In this document: one piece after another, positions 7,644 through 15,463 of the stretch
Position numbering within the stretch: the first letter of the stretch is position 1
How the letters are laid out: each line of letters starts with the position of its first letter
Assembly: GCA_030247855.1 (NCBI GenBank)
Contig: JAPDRN010000070.1
Coordinates: forward strand, 17,485-81,484
Direction of reading: 5' to 3'
Source of the DNA: Knufia peltigerae
Lineage: Eukaryota > Ascomycota > Eurotiomycetes > Chaetothyriales > Trichomeriaceae
Length of the DNA: 64,000 nucleotides
Program-made: the position numbers and the translations under genes
The notes under the pieces: model-generated
Seen by the model: only the letters and a program-made list of their open reading frames with translations
Told to the model about the DNA's origin: nothing
Databases searched by the model: none

Positions 7644-8354
7644 ATGAAGGCTCTGATTTTCGCCGCCGGCCTGGGCGAGCGCATGCGTCCACTGACCCTG
7701 CACACGCCCAAGCCGCTGCTGGCAGTGGCCGGCAAACCATTGATCGTGTGGCACCTGGAACGGTTGGCTGCGTTCGGCATCCGCGACGTGGTGATCAACA
7801 CCGCATGGCTCGCCGAGCAGTTTCCGGCCACATTGGGCGATGGCCGCCAATGGGGCCTGCAGCTGCATTTCATGCACGAAGGCGATACCCCGCTGGAAAC
7901 CGGTGGCGGCATCCTCAATGCACTGCCGGCGCTGGGGGACGATCCGTTTCTGGTGGTGAACGGCGATATCTGGACCGATTTCGATTTCGCCACGCTGCCG
8001 CGTGAACCGGCCGGCGAAGCGCATCTTGTGCTGGTCGACAACCCCGCGCAGCACCCCGCCGGTGACTACCGGATGGACGCGCACGGCGTGCTGCACCACG
8101 ACCGCGAAGGTCCGTGCCTGACCTATGCGGGCATCGGCATCTATCGACCGTCGATCGTGGCCGATTGGCGCGCGGTGATCGGCGAGGCAGCGGGCAGCGA
8201 GCGTGTGCCACCGAAGTTCTCGGTGGTACCGTTGCAGAAGCATTTCATGGCACAGGGGCGGATCAGCGGTCAGCATCATCGCGGTCGCTGGACCGATGTC
8301 GGGACCGTTGATCGCCTGCGCGCGCTGGACGTTGAGTTGGCCGCGAACGGCTGA
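7644..8354 (+). CDS. murU: N-acetylmuramate alpha-1-phosphate uridylyltransferase
   Basis: A 236-residue nucleotidyltransferase. The N terminus MKALIFAAGLGERMRPLT is the nucleotide-binding signature, followed by TPKPLLAVAGKPLIVWHLE and the metal-binding VVNGDIWTDFDF. It converts MurNAc-1-phosphate and UTP to UDP-MurNAc, completing the AmgK-MurU shunt. It follows amgK by 11 bp, certainly in one operon. Its last codons and stop (A-N-G-stop) coincide with the left end of a composite repeat that recurs at 38284, so the C-terminus may have been set by repeat insertion. Confidence 0.93.
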   Translation: MKALIFAAGLGERMRPLTLHTPKPLLAVAGKPLIVWHLERLAAFGIRDVVINTAWLAEQFPATLGDGRQWGLQLHFMHEGDTPLETGGGILNALPALGDDPFLVVNGDIWTDFDFATLPREPAGEAHLVLVDNPAQHPAGDYRMDAHGVLHHDREGPCLTYAGIGIYRPSIVADWRAVIGEAAGSERVPPKFSVVPLQKHFMAQGRISGQHHRGRWTDVGTVDRLRALDVELAANG

Positions 8355-8563
8355 GCCCCTCGTGGTTGGACGTCTTCAGAGCAGAAGCCTTGCTTGGCCG
8401 GGCGGGATGGGCTGCGCAGGGGGCGCTGCAAGTACGTCCATGTAAGCTCGGTCGCCGCATCCATGCGGCTCACGCCCCTGCGCAACCCACCCCGCCCGGC
8501 CTCTGACAGTTTCCGTGTGCGTCCAACCACGGAAGAAAGAGAGAAAAGCAGAAGCGGGTCGCT
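8343..8563 (+). repeat. Composite repeat class 1, copy A (nested long hairpin)
   Basis: About 221 bp. Outer arms CGTGGTTGGACG (8361-8372) and CGTCCAACCACG (8520-8531) pair perfectly over 12 bp. Inside is a long hairpin at 8396-8501 starting GGCCGGGCGGG and ending CCGCCCGGCC, with a small inner stem GCCGCATCCATGCGGC. The right end carries GCAGAAGCGGGTCGCT (8548-8563). The same order, length and end sequences occur in copy D at 38284-38502. Confidence 0.8.
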
Positions 8564-8580
8564 TCGCTGCGCTTGCTCTG

Positions 8581-8606
8581 GTGACGACCAACGGTCGTCA
8601 CCCACC
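8581..8606. repeat. REP (GTAG/SMAG-type) palindrome
   Basis: GTGACGACC-AAC-GGTCGTCAC followed by CCACC: the standard REP hairpin plus tail, here with a GTGACGACC stem variant. Confidence 0.75.
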
Positions 8607-8653
8607 ACAAGCGGAGCAGGTCAGATCCAAGGCAATTCTTCCCCGGAAAGTCT

Positions 8654-8900
8654 CATCCACGCATGGCGTGGATCTACGTGTCGACCAAGGTCGACACCTA
8701 CCCACAGCCGCGGCCAACTGTCGAAGGCGGGGTGGCTCAGGTTGCGGGGGCGTGAGCGCCATGGATGGCGCGACCGAGGCTACATGGACGTACTTGCGCC
8801 GTCCCCCGCAACCTGAGCCACCCCGCCATCCCACGGATAGCGAGCTTTTGCTGTTGACGTTGACGTTGCTTCGGCTTCAGGGTGCAGGGCGCAGCCCTGC
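8654..8900 (-). repeat. Composite repeat class 2, copy B (long hairpin plus REP doublet)
   Basis: About 247 bp, oriented on the minus strand. Read on that strand it runs: small hairpin GCAGGGC-TGC-GCCCTGC (8884-8900), GCAACGTCAACGTCAA, CGTGGGATGG, a long hairpin (8726-8827, arms GGCGGGGTGG / CCACCCCGCC), a TCGACAGTT link, then a REP doublet (8655-8702) made of GTGTCGACC/GGTCGACAC and ATCCACGC/GCGTGGAT stems. The same order recurs in the opposite orientation at 26688-26932. Confidence 0.8.
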
Positions 8901-8917
8901 CTAAAACTCAACACCCC

Positions 8918-9628
8918 TCAGTAACGAGGACGGCCTTCTTCCAGTACCTGGCGCAGGAACGGCACGGTGATCCGCCGCTTCGCCGCCAGCGATTCGCGAT
9001 CCAGCCAGTCCAGCAGCGTGATCAGCCCACCCAGCTCGCGCCCGGTGTGCGACAGCAGCCACTCGATGGCGGCCTCGTCAATCGCCAGCCCACGGCGCAG
9101 CGCGCGCTCGCGCAGCACCGCCGCGCGCCCTTCCTCGTCCAGCGGCTGCAGCAGCACACGCACGCATTGGCCCAGGCGCGAACGCAGGTCCGGCAACACC
9201 AGGCCCAGTTCACCGGGCGACTTCTGCGCGGTGTACAGCACCGTCACGTCGGCAGCACGCGCCCGGTTGTGGAAATCGAACAGCGCGATCTCGTCCTCGC
9301 GGTTGCCCGCTACCGCATCCAACCCATCCAGCGCCACCAGCTCGCGCAGCTCCAGTCCTTCCAGCGCCACCCGCACCCGGCCAACCACACTGGGCAGGGG
9401 CACGTAGGTCGGCAGGCGCCCGGCCTGCTCGGCGCTGGAACACATCGCCAGCGCCTGATGGGTCTTGCCGGTGCCGGCCGCGCCTTCCAGGTAGATCCAA
9501 TCGTGGCTGGCCCCTACCGCGATGGCACGCAGCTGCGCCAGCGCGCCGTCCGGCGCACCGATGAAGCTCTCCAGACGCTGGTCCCGCGGGTAATGCAGGG
9601 CCAGCGGAAGTTGCGGCACACCAATCAC
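8918..9628 (-). CDS. hda: DnaA regulatory inactivator Hda
   Basis: A 236-residue AAA+ protein related to DnaA domain III. It has a Walker A motif GAAGTGKTHQALA (about residue 49), Walker B LVALDGLDAVAG, and the C-terminal helical lid with QCVRVLLQPLDEEGRAAVL. The N-terminal QLPLAL segment resembles the clamp-binding motif that Hda uses to engage DnaN. In E. coli, Hda with the loaded clamp stimulates ATP hydrolysis by DnaA and so limits re-initiation. It overlaps the upstream perM-like gene by 4 bp, so it is translationally coupled and third in a DUF2066-perM-hda operon. Confidence 0.88.
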   Translation of the reverse strand: MIGVPQLPLALHYPRDQRLESFIGAPDGALAQLRAIAVGASHDWIYLEGAAGTGKTHQALAMCSSAEQAGRLPTYVPLPSVVGRVRVALEGLELRELVALDGLDAVAGNREDEIALFDFHNRARAADVTVLYTAQKSPGELGLVLPDLRSRLGQCVRVLLQPLDEEGRAAVLRERALRRGLAIDEAAIEWLLSHTGRELGGLITLLDWLDRESLAAKRRITVPFLRQVLEEGRPRY

Positions 9629-10797
9629 TTCAGTTCCGGACCCTTGTCGTTGCCAGGCACGATGATATGGGGCTGGTCGATCACCCCATCAAGCACGATC
9701 GCGGGCTTCTCGCCGGCATACAGCTCACTCTGCCGGTAGCGCTGGTGCGCATAGCGCAACAGGACGTTGGTCACCGCCGCCACCGGCAGCGCCAGCAGCA
9801 TGCCCAGGAAGCCGAACAGCTGGCCACCGGCCATCACCGCGAAGATCACCGCCACCGGGTGCAGGCCGATCTTGTCGCCGACGATACGCGGAGTCAGCAC
9901 GTAGCTCTCCAGCAGCTGGCCGACGGTGAACACCACGCCCACCAGGATCAGCAGCTTCAGGTCGAACCCCTGCGCCTGCACCAGCGCGGCCACGATTGCC
10001 ATCACGATGCCGGTGGTCGCCCCCAGGTAGGGGATGAAACTGATCAGGCCGGCGATCAGGCCGATCAGCAGGCCCAGCTTGAGCCCGACCAGCGACAGGC
10101 CACCGGCATAGATCACGCCCAGCGCCAGCATCACCAGGAACTGCCCGCGGATGAACGCACCGAGCACTTCATTGGATTCACGTGCCAGCGTGGTGATCGT
10201 GCCGATCTGGTTGCGCGGGATCACCGATGCCACGCGCTCGACCAGCTTGTCCCAATCACGCAGGAAGTAGAACGCCAGGATCGGCAGCAGCAACAGGTTG
10301 ACCACCCAGGTGACCACCGTGAAGCCCGAGCGCGATACGTAGCCCATGAAGGTCGTGGCGAATCCGCCGGCCTGCTGCCAATGGCTGCGCACCCATTCGA
10401 TAACACGGTCCGGATCCAGCCACTGCATCACTTCCAACCCGGTCTTCTGCTCGAACCAGGGAATGCCCTTCTGCATCAGCCAGGCCTGCGCCTGCGGTGC
10501 CGCTGCGATCAGGGTGGTGATCTGGCGCTCGATCATCGGCACCAGCACCAGCAGCAGTGCGGTGATGACCAGCACCATCGCCACGAACACCAGCACCACA
10601 CCGGTCATGCGCGAGCGGCCGGTGGCCTCGATGCGGTCCACCAGCGGATCGCCCAGCCAGGCCAGCGCCAGCGCCAGCACGAACGGGGTCAGGATCGGTG
10701 CCAGCAGCCAGACGATCCAGCCGATCAGACCGGCCAGCAGGATGTACTTCAGCCTACGCAGGAACTGCGCGATTTCCGCTTCCGGGGACAGGATCAT
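9625..10797 (-). CDS. AI-2E/PerM family membrane transporter
   Basis: A 390-residue polytopic membrane protein. N-terminal segments IGWIVWLLAPILTPFVLALAL and TGVVLVFVAMVLVITALLLV are followed by a long soluble stretch (about 100-150). The C-terminal block has the family's conserved LLIGLIAGLISFIPYLGA and VTNVLLRYAHQRYRQSELY features. Members include TqsA, associated with autoinducer-2 export, and PerM; substrates are mostly unknown. It sits between a DUF2066 protein and hda with 4-bp overlaps on both sides, so the three are coupled. Confidence 0.87.
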   Translation of the reverse strand: MILSPEAEIAQFLRRLKYILLAGLIGWIVWLLAPILTPFVLALALAWLGDPLVDRIEATGRSRMTGVVLVFVAMVLVITALLLVLVPMIERQITTLIAAAPQAQAWLMQKGIPWFEQKTGLEVMQWLDPDRVIEWVRSHWQQAGGFATTFMGYVSRSGFTVVTWVVNLLLLPILAFYFLRDWDKLVERVASVIPRNQIGTITTLARESNEVLGAFIRGQFLVMLALGVIYAGGLSLVGLKLGLLIGLIAGLISFIPYLGATTGIVMAIVAALVQAQGFDLKLLILVGVVFTVGQLLESYVLTPRIVGDKIGLHPVAVIFAVMAGGQLFGFLGMLLALPVAAVTNVLLRYAHQRYRQSELYAGEKPAIVLDGVIDQPHIIVPGNDKGPELK

Positions 10798-11939
10798 CGC
10801 AGGCGGTACTCGTTGCTGACCGGCGCCGGTACCGGTGCCGGTGCACCGGTCGTATCGTCGATCGGCGTCGGCAGGGCCGGCAGTGTCGCCGACGGCACCA
10901 GCACGCCGTTGTCGCCGAGCATGCGGTTGAAACCGGCCAGGCCGGTGGTCATTTCCAGATTCAGTTCCAGATGATCGGCAGTCGCGCGCAGCGGGGTGAC
11001 GTTGCGCACCACCGCCACTTCACGCAGGCCGGCGGCCAAGCGCAGGTATTCATCCGCGCTATTGATGCCAGTCACCACCACGCGGTAGGTGCCCGCCTGG
11101 CCGGTGGCCGCACCGGCCTTGGCGTAACGCTTGACCAGCGCGTCGGCAGCGCCATCGGCACCGGCGGCCATCGCGCGCATCGCGTTGGCGTCCTTGCTGG
11201 TCCACTTGTTCAGTTCACGACCGTTGTCGACGAACACCCAGTCCGCCTGCCAGCCGCCATTGGCGCGGTAGAGCTTGCCGATCAGCTGCATCGGCGGCGA
11301 ATAGCGAGACGAGGCCCGGGCGACAGCGGCGCTGTCCTGGCGCCAGATGGCACCGGCCAGAGCCTGCTCGGCGGCGCCACCACTGGGCAGGCCGAGCTTG
11401 TAGCCGCGCTCGATGGCCCGGCTCAGCAGCGGCCGCGCGGCGTTGGCCTGCTGCACGCTGACCAGACGCGGACCGCTGCCGTCATCGACGGCCAGCCACA
11501 GCACCGGCTTCGGTCGTGGCTGCGGCCACAGCGGCAGGCCCAGGGCCGACACCAGACCGTCCACGTCATCCTCGCGGAAGCGCGCGACCAACAGGGTACG
11601 GAAGCTCGGCGCACCGCTGGCACCTACGCTCTGGTCCTGCTTGTAGTCATAGCTGGCCACGTAGTCCTTGGCATTACGCAACGCCTGGACCACGCCGGGG
11701 CGGGACATGACGCTGCGATCACCGGACAATTTGCCCAGTACCACGCTCAACGCGCGGGCAAGTGCGCCGTTGCGGTCAGCCTCGGCTTGGCTGTTGACGG
11801 GCACTTCGGCCTCGTACGCACCACTGGCAGTGGCAACATCCCCCTCGGTTCGCATGCCGCTCTGGGCCATCGTGGCCACCGGCAAGCACAGCGCAAGGAG
11901 CAGGGTCAAAAACGGGCTGCGGCGCATCAGGACATCCAT
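10794..11939 (-). CDS. DUF2066 domain-containing secreted protein
   Basis: About 381 residues from the ATG at 11939; the next in-frame ATG (MRRSPFLTLLLALCLP) would still keep the signal peptide, cleaved near MAQSG. The mature part begins with an EAEVPVNSQAEADRNGALARALSVVLGKLSGDRS block, typical of DUF2066, and has a late beta-rich half. Function unknown. It is first in an operon with perM and hda and is divergently transcribed from purM across 99 bp, an arrangement conserved in xanthomonads. Confidence 0.85.
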   Translation of the reverse strand: MDVLMRRSPFLTLLLALCLPVATMAQSGMRTEGDVATASGAYEAEVPVNSQAEADRNGALARALSVVLGKLSGDRSVMSRPGVVQALRNAKDYVASYDYKQDQSVGASGAPSFRTLLVARFREDDVDGLVSALGLPLWPQPRPKPVLWLAVDDGSGPRLVSVQQANAARPLLSRAIERGYKLGLPSGGAAEQALAGAIWRQDSAAVARASSRYSPPMQLIGKLYRANGGWQADWVFVDNGRELNKWTSKDANAMRAMAAGADGAADALVKRYAKAGAATGQAGTYRVVVTGINSADEYLRLAAGLREVAVVRNVTPLRATADHLELNLEMTTGLAGFNRMLGDNGVLVPSATLPALPTPIDDTTGAPAPVPAPVSNEYRLR

Positions 11940-12038
11940 TGGCTCGACGTATCCGGGGGAATTGTTGCCCGAATACGGCCTTTGCGCCAATGCGGCCTGT
12001 TAAAATCGGCGATTCAACCCCTGCCAGCGCCGACGCCC

Positions 12039-13097
12039 GTGACCAACAGCCCGTCTTCCGCCCCTTCCCCCCTCACCTACCGTGACGCGGGTGTCGACAT
12101 CGACGCCGGCAACGAGCTGGTCGAGCGGATCAAGCCCCTGGTCAAGCGCAGCTTCCGTCCGGAGGTGATGGGCGGCCTGGGCGGCTTCGGCGCCCTGTTC
12201 GACCTGTCCAACAAGTACCGCGAGCCGGTGCTGGTGTCCGGCACCGACGGCGTCGGCACCAAGCTGAAGCTGGCCCACCAGCTGAACCGCCACGATACGA
12301 TCGGCATCGACCTGGTCGCCATGTGTGTGAACGACGTACTGGTGCAGGGCGCCGAGCCGCTGTTCTTCCTGGACTACTTCGCCACCGGCAAGCTGGACAT
12401 CGACACCGCCGCGGCAGTCGTGGGCGGCATCGCCAATGGCTGCACCGAGGCCGGCTGCGCCCTGATTGGCGGCGAAACCGCCGAGATGCCCGACATGTAC
12501 GCGCCGGGCGAGTACGACCTGGCCGGCTTCACCGTTGCTGCAGTCGAAAAGAGCGAGCTGAAGGACGGTGCTCATGTCGCCGCCGGCGACGTGCTGATCG
12601 GCATCGCCTCGTCCGGCCCGCACTCCAACGGCTATTCGCTGGTCCGTCGCATCTACGACCGCGCCGGCCGCCCGGCCGAACTGGAGCTGGAAGGCGGGGT
12701 CAAGCTGGTCGATGCGCTGATGGCCCCCACCCGCCTGTACGTCAAGCCGATCCTGTCGCTGCTGAAGTCGCATGGCGATGCCATCCACGGTATGGCCCAC
12801 ATTACTGGTGGCGGCCTGACCGAGAACATCATCCGCGTGGTGCCCGAAGGCCTCGGCCTGGACATCCAGGCCTCGTCGTGGACCCTGCCGCCGGTGTTCC
12901 AGTGGCTGCAGAAGGAAGGCGCAGTGGCCGACAGCGAGATGTGGCGCACCTTCAACTGCGGCATCGGCTTCGTGCTGATCGTGGCCCCGGACCAGCTGGA
13001 GGCCGTGTCCGCTGCGGTCAAGGCGCAGGCCCTGGAGCACTGGACGATCGGCCAGGTGGTCACCGCCCAGGGCGGCGAGCGCGTCCACATCGCCTGA
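12039..13097 (+). CDS. purM: Phosphoribosylformylglycinamidine cyclo-ligase
   Basis: The start is a GTG at 12039, giving VTNSPSSAPSPLTYRDAGVDI and a 352-residue product of normal family length. The frame is open far upstream, but that stretch is antisense to DUF2066. PurM motifs include TYRDAGVDIDAGNELVERIK, GTDGVGTKLK, the GGETAEMPDMY loop and HITGGGLTENIIRV. It makes AIR from FGAM with ATP in purine synthesis. The next purine gene, purN, lies 1.6 kb downstream after three membrane-protein genes, and purM is often adjacent to purN in other bacteria, so these inserts interrupt a classic pair. Confidence 0.96.
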   Translation: MTNSPSSAPSPLTYRDAGVDIDAGNELVERIKPLVKRSFRPEVMGGLGGFGALFDLSNKYREPVLVSGTDGVGTKLKLAHQLNRHDTIGIDLVAMCVNDVLVQGAEPLFFLDYFATGKLDIDTAAAVVGGIANGCTEAGCALIGGETAEMPDMYAPGEYDLAGFTVAAVEKSELKDGAHVAAGDVLIGIASSGPHSNGYSLVRRIYDRAGRPAELELEGGVKLVDALMAPTRLYVKPILSLLKSHGDAIHGMAHITGGGLTENIIRVVPEGLGLDIQASSWTLPPVFQWLQKEGAVADSEMWRTFNCGIGFVLIVAPDQLEAVSAAVKAQALEHWTIGQVVTAQGGERVHIA

Positions 13098-13119
13098 TCC
13101 ACTGGACAAAGGAACCCGC

Positions 13120-13617
13120 ATGGACGCATCCCCTCCCTTGTCGCCGCCACCGGCTCCGCCGGTGCTGCCGCCGAACGCGGCCGTGCCGGTGTTCGGCCCT
13201 CAGGACGCCACCCAGCTGCGCCAATTGGCGATCGGCCACTACGTGGTCGCTGGCCTGATGGCGGTGTTCTCGCTGATCTTCGTCCTGCACATCGTGCTGG
13301 GCATCGCCATGCTGTCCGGCTCGCTGCCGATGAAGTCCGGCGGCGAACCGTCATCGCCGGAAGAACAGCAGTTCGTCGGCTGGCTGTTCACCGTGATGGG
13401 CATCTGCATCGTGCTTGGCGGGCTGACCCTGGCCGGCTTCGTCGCCTATGCCGGCCGCTGCCTGTCGCAGCAGCGCCGCTACCTGTTGTGCATGATCGTG
13501 GCGGGGCTGTCGTGCCTGTTCACCCCCATCGGCACCATCCTCGGCGTGTTCACCCTGGTCGTGCTGCTGCGCCCGCAGGTGAAAGCCGCCTTCGCTGGCC
13601 AGGCCGGTGTGGCATGA
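13120..13617 (+). CDS. Small membrane protein of unknown function
   Basis: 165 residues. A proline-rich N terminus (SPPPAPPVLPPN) precedes three hydrophobic segments: VVAGLMAVFSLIFVLHIVLG, FTVMGICIVLGGLTLAGFVA and LLCMIVAGLSCLFTPIGTIL. The pattern resembles other short proteins with a Pro-rich leader and a few helices, but I do not recognise a family with confidence. It begins 22 bp after purM and overlaps the next gene by 4 bp (ATGA), so it is in the same transcription unit. Confidence 0.75.
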   Translation: MDASPPLSPPPAPPVLPPNAAVPVFGPQDATQLRQLAIGHYVVAGLMAVFSLIFVLHIVLGIAMLSGSLPMKSGGEPSSPEEQQFVGWLFTVMGICIVLGGLTLAGFVAYAGRCLSQQRRYLLCMIVAGLSCLFTPIGTILGVFTLVVLLRPQVKAAFAGQAGVA

Positions 13618-14036
13618 ACGATGGACTGAACCCACCGCCGCTACCCAGGCAGACCCTGGCCGATCTGCAGACCACCAGCCACCTGCACAACCTGAAGATC
13701 CTGTTCTACGCACTGGCAGGCTTCCATTGGCTGGCAGCGCTGGTGTTCCTCGGTTTTGTCGGCATTGTCGCCTTCGAACGCGGCATGAATGACGGCGCGG
13801 TGCTGGCGACGGTGTACGGCGCGGTGTCGCTGCTGGCCATCGGGCTGGGCTTCCTGCAGCTGCGCACCGCGCGCCTGCTTGGCCAGCGCAGCAACCTGCC
13901 CTGGTGTCGCGCCGCGGCCTGGGCAGCAGTGCTTGCCGGCCCGCTGGGCATGGCGCTGACTGCCTACGCGGTGTATTTCCTGCGCAAGCCGGAGATCGCT
14001 GCACTGTTCGACCGCGGCGACCACGTCAGCGTCTGA
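13614..14036 (+). CDS. Small membrane protein of unknown function
   Basis: 140 residues starting MNDGLNPPPLPRQTLADL; its ATG overlaps the preceding stop (ATGA). Three or four hydrophobic segments are visible: ILFYALAGFHWLAALVFLGF, VLATVYGAVSLLAIGLGFL and AAVLAGPLGMALTAYAVYFL. No recognised domain. The translational coupling with the previous gene and the similar size and topology suggest that the two are a paired membrane module or distant paralogs. Confidence 0.72.
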   Translation: MNDGLNPPPLPRQTLADLQTTSHLHNLKILFYALAGFHWLAALVFLGFVGIVAFERGMNDGAVLATVYGAVSLLAIGLGFLQLRTARLLGQRSNLPWCRAAAWAAVLAGPLGMALTAYAVYFLRKPEIAALFDRGDHVSV

Positions 14037-14079
14037 GCTGGCAGGCGCATGTTCCGTCCCTTCTGCTGATCGCTCCGAC

Positions 14080-14742
14080 ATGTCCATGCCCGCTGCCCCC
14101 ACGCTCGCCCGCAACCGCGTCACCCACTCACTGTCGGCATCGAAGAAGGCCGCCCTGGTCGCGGTGCTGGGCATATTCGCCGCAACCTGGATCCATCCGC
14201 TGTGGCCGCTCGAGCAGACGCTGCACAGCTCGCTGACGGTGATCGGCCTGCTCGCCCTATGGTGGGTGGACCGGCGCTTGCAGCTGGGCAACGGTGCGTT
14301 CATTGCCATCTGCGGCTTCATCGCCATCCACTGCGTGGCCGCGCGCTGGCTGTATTCCAACGTGCCGTATGACGCCTGGCTGCAGGCGCTGCTGGGATGG
14401 TCGCCGGACGCAGCCTTTGGCTGGCAGCGCAACCACTTCGATCGCCTGATCCACTTCCTCTATGGCGTCTGCTTCACCCCGGCGTTGCTGCAGCTGGCGC
14501 GACATGCCTGGCCTGCGCTGCGCATCGGCCAGGCATTCACCCTGGCACTGATGGCGGTGATGTGTTCCAGCCTGGTGTATGAGTGGCTGGAATGGGGCAT
14601 CGCCCTTGCCCTGTCGCCGGAAGCAGCCGAGGCCTACAACGGTCAGCAGGGCGACATGTGGGACGCGCATGCGGACATGCTGCTGGCGACCCTGGGCAGC
14701 CTGTTGCTGTGGCCGTTGGTGCGCCGGAGCCCGGGGCGATGA
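14080..14742 (+). CDS. DUF2238/YjdF family membrane protein
   Basis: 220 residues with six or so hydrophobic segments. Family hallmarks are NHFDRLIHFLYG near residue 118, the SSLVYEWLEWGIAL segment and the acidic QGDMWDAHADMLLA motif near the C-terminus. The conserved His, Asp and Glu residues in these segments suggest a membrane-embedded metal or catalytic site, but no activity is established. Its stop overlaps the purN start by 4 bp. Confidence 0.85.
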   Translation: MSMPAAPTLARNRVTHSLSASKKAALVAVLGIFAATWIHPLWPLEQTLHSSLTVIGLLALWWVDRRLQLGNGAFIAICGFIAIHCVAARWLYSNVPYDAWLQALLGWSPDAAFGWQRNHFDRLIHFLYGVCFTPALLQLARHAWPALRIGQAFTLALMAVMCSSLVYEWLEWGIALALSPEAAEAYNGQQGDMWDAHADMLLATLGSLLLWPLVRRSPGR

Positions 14743-15395
14743 ACATCTACCGCATCGCCGTGCTGGCATCCGGCCGCGGCAGCAACCTGCAGGCCATTGT
14801 TGATGCCATCGCTGTAGGGCGGCTGCAGGCCGAGGTTGTCGGTGTGTTCTCTGATCGTCCCGATGCGACCGCGCTGGAGCGGGTGGCAACGGATCGACGC
14901 TGGGGACATGCACCGAAGGAATTCAGCGACCGCGCCGCCTACGAGCTGGCACTGGGTGATGCGCTGGCAGCGGCCGCTCCGGACTGGATCGTCTGCGCTG
15001 GCTACATGCGCATCCTTGGTGCCGATTTCGTGCAGCGGTTCAATGGCCGTCTGGTCAACATCCATCCCTCGCTGCTGCCGCTGCACAAGGGCCTGCACAC
15101 CCATGCACGGGCGCTTGAGGCCGGTGACGTCGAGCACGGTGCCAGCGTGCACCTGGTGGTGCCGGAACTGGATGCCGGCACGGTGCTGGCGCAGGCCCGG
15201 GTTCCGGTGCTTGCCGGCGATGACGCGCAGACCCTGGCCGAACGCGTGCTTGCGGTGGAGCACCCCCTGCTGATCGCGACCCTGGAGCTGCTCTGTGCAG
15301 GCCGCCTGGCTGAACGGGAAGGCCAGCCGACATTCGACGGTCACCCCCTGTTTAGCCCCTTGGCTCTAGATTCCGCCGGAAACCTGAACCGGTAA
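14739..15395 (+). CDS. purN: Phosphoribosylglycinamide formyltransferase
   Basis: 218 residues from the ATG at 14739, which overlaps the upstream TGA. Motifs are IAVLASGRGSNLQAIVDA (substrate phosphate loop), GYMRILGADFV, and the catalytic NIHPSLLP with a downstream HLVVPELDAG Asp. It transfers a formyl group from 10-formyl-THF to GAR in purine synthesis. An oddity is LHKGLHTHARALEAG in place of the usual F-x-G-x-x-A-x-x-x-A-L-x-x-G, but the key Asn-His-Asp triad is present. Confidence 0.94.
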   Translation: MNIYRIAVLASGRGSNLQAIVDAIAVGRLQAEVVGVFSDRPDATALERVATDRRWGHAPKEFSDRAAYELALGDALAAAAPDWIVCAGYMRILGADFVQRFNGRLVNIHPSLLPLHKGLHTHARALEAGDVEHGASVHLVVPELDAGTVLAQARVPVLAGDDAQTLAERVLAVEHPLLIATLELLCAGRLAEREGQPTFDGHPLFSPLALDSAGNLNR

Positions 15396-15408
15396 CGCCC
15401 GTGCACAC

Positions 15409-15427
15409 GCCCCGCTGACTGCGGGGC
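15409..15427 (+). terminator. Short GC hairpin after purN
   Basis: GCCCCGC-TGACT-GCGGGGC lies 14 bp past the purN stop. It is a 7-bp perfect stem with no U run, so it is a weak terminator candidate. Confidence 0.35.
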
Positions 15428-15463
15428 TGGCATCCTGCCCCCCTCCTGCGGTTCCTGTCGGCC

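Larger units (their letters stand above)
8355..8917. other. Intergenic 563 bp made almost entirely of repeats
   Basis: Between convergent murU and hda no gene is recognisable. The region is filled by composite repeat copy A, a single REP, a REP doublet and composite repeat copy B (minus orientation). Short open frames across it are palindromic translations without coding character. Confidence 0.75.

Noticed and set aside
4687..7740. A 1,017-codon open frame on the minus strand across the M20 peptidase, glsB-like gene and amgK
   Set aside because: It is antisense to three well-supported genes and its translation is Gln/His/Arg/Ala-rich without any domain, as expected from reversed high-GC coding DNA.
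10698..12038. N-terminal extension of purM in an open frame
   Set aside because: The extension is antisense to the perM-like and DUF2066 genes; PurM homology begins after the GTG at 12039.
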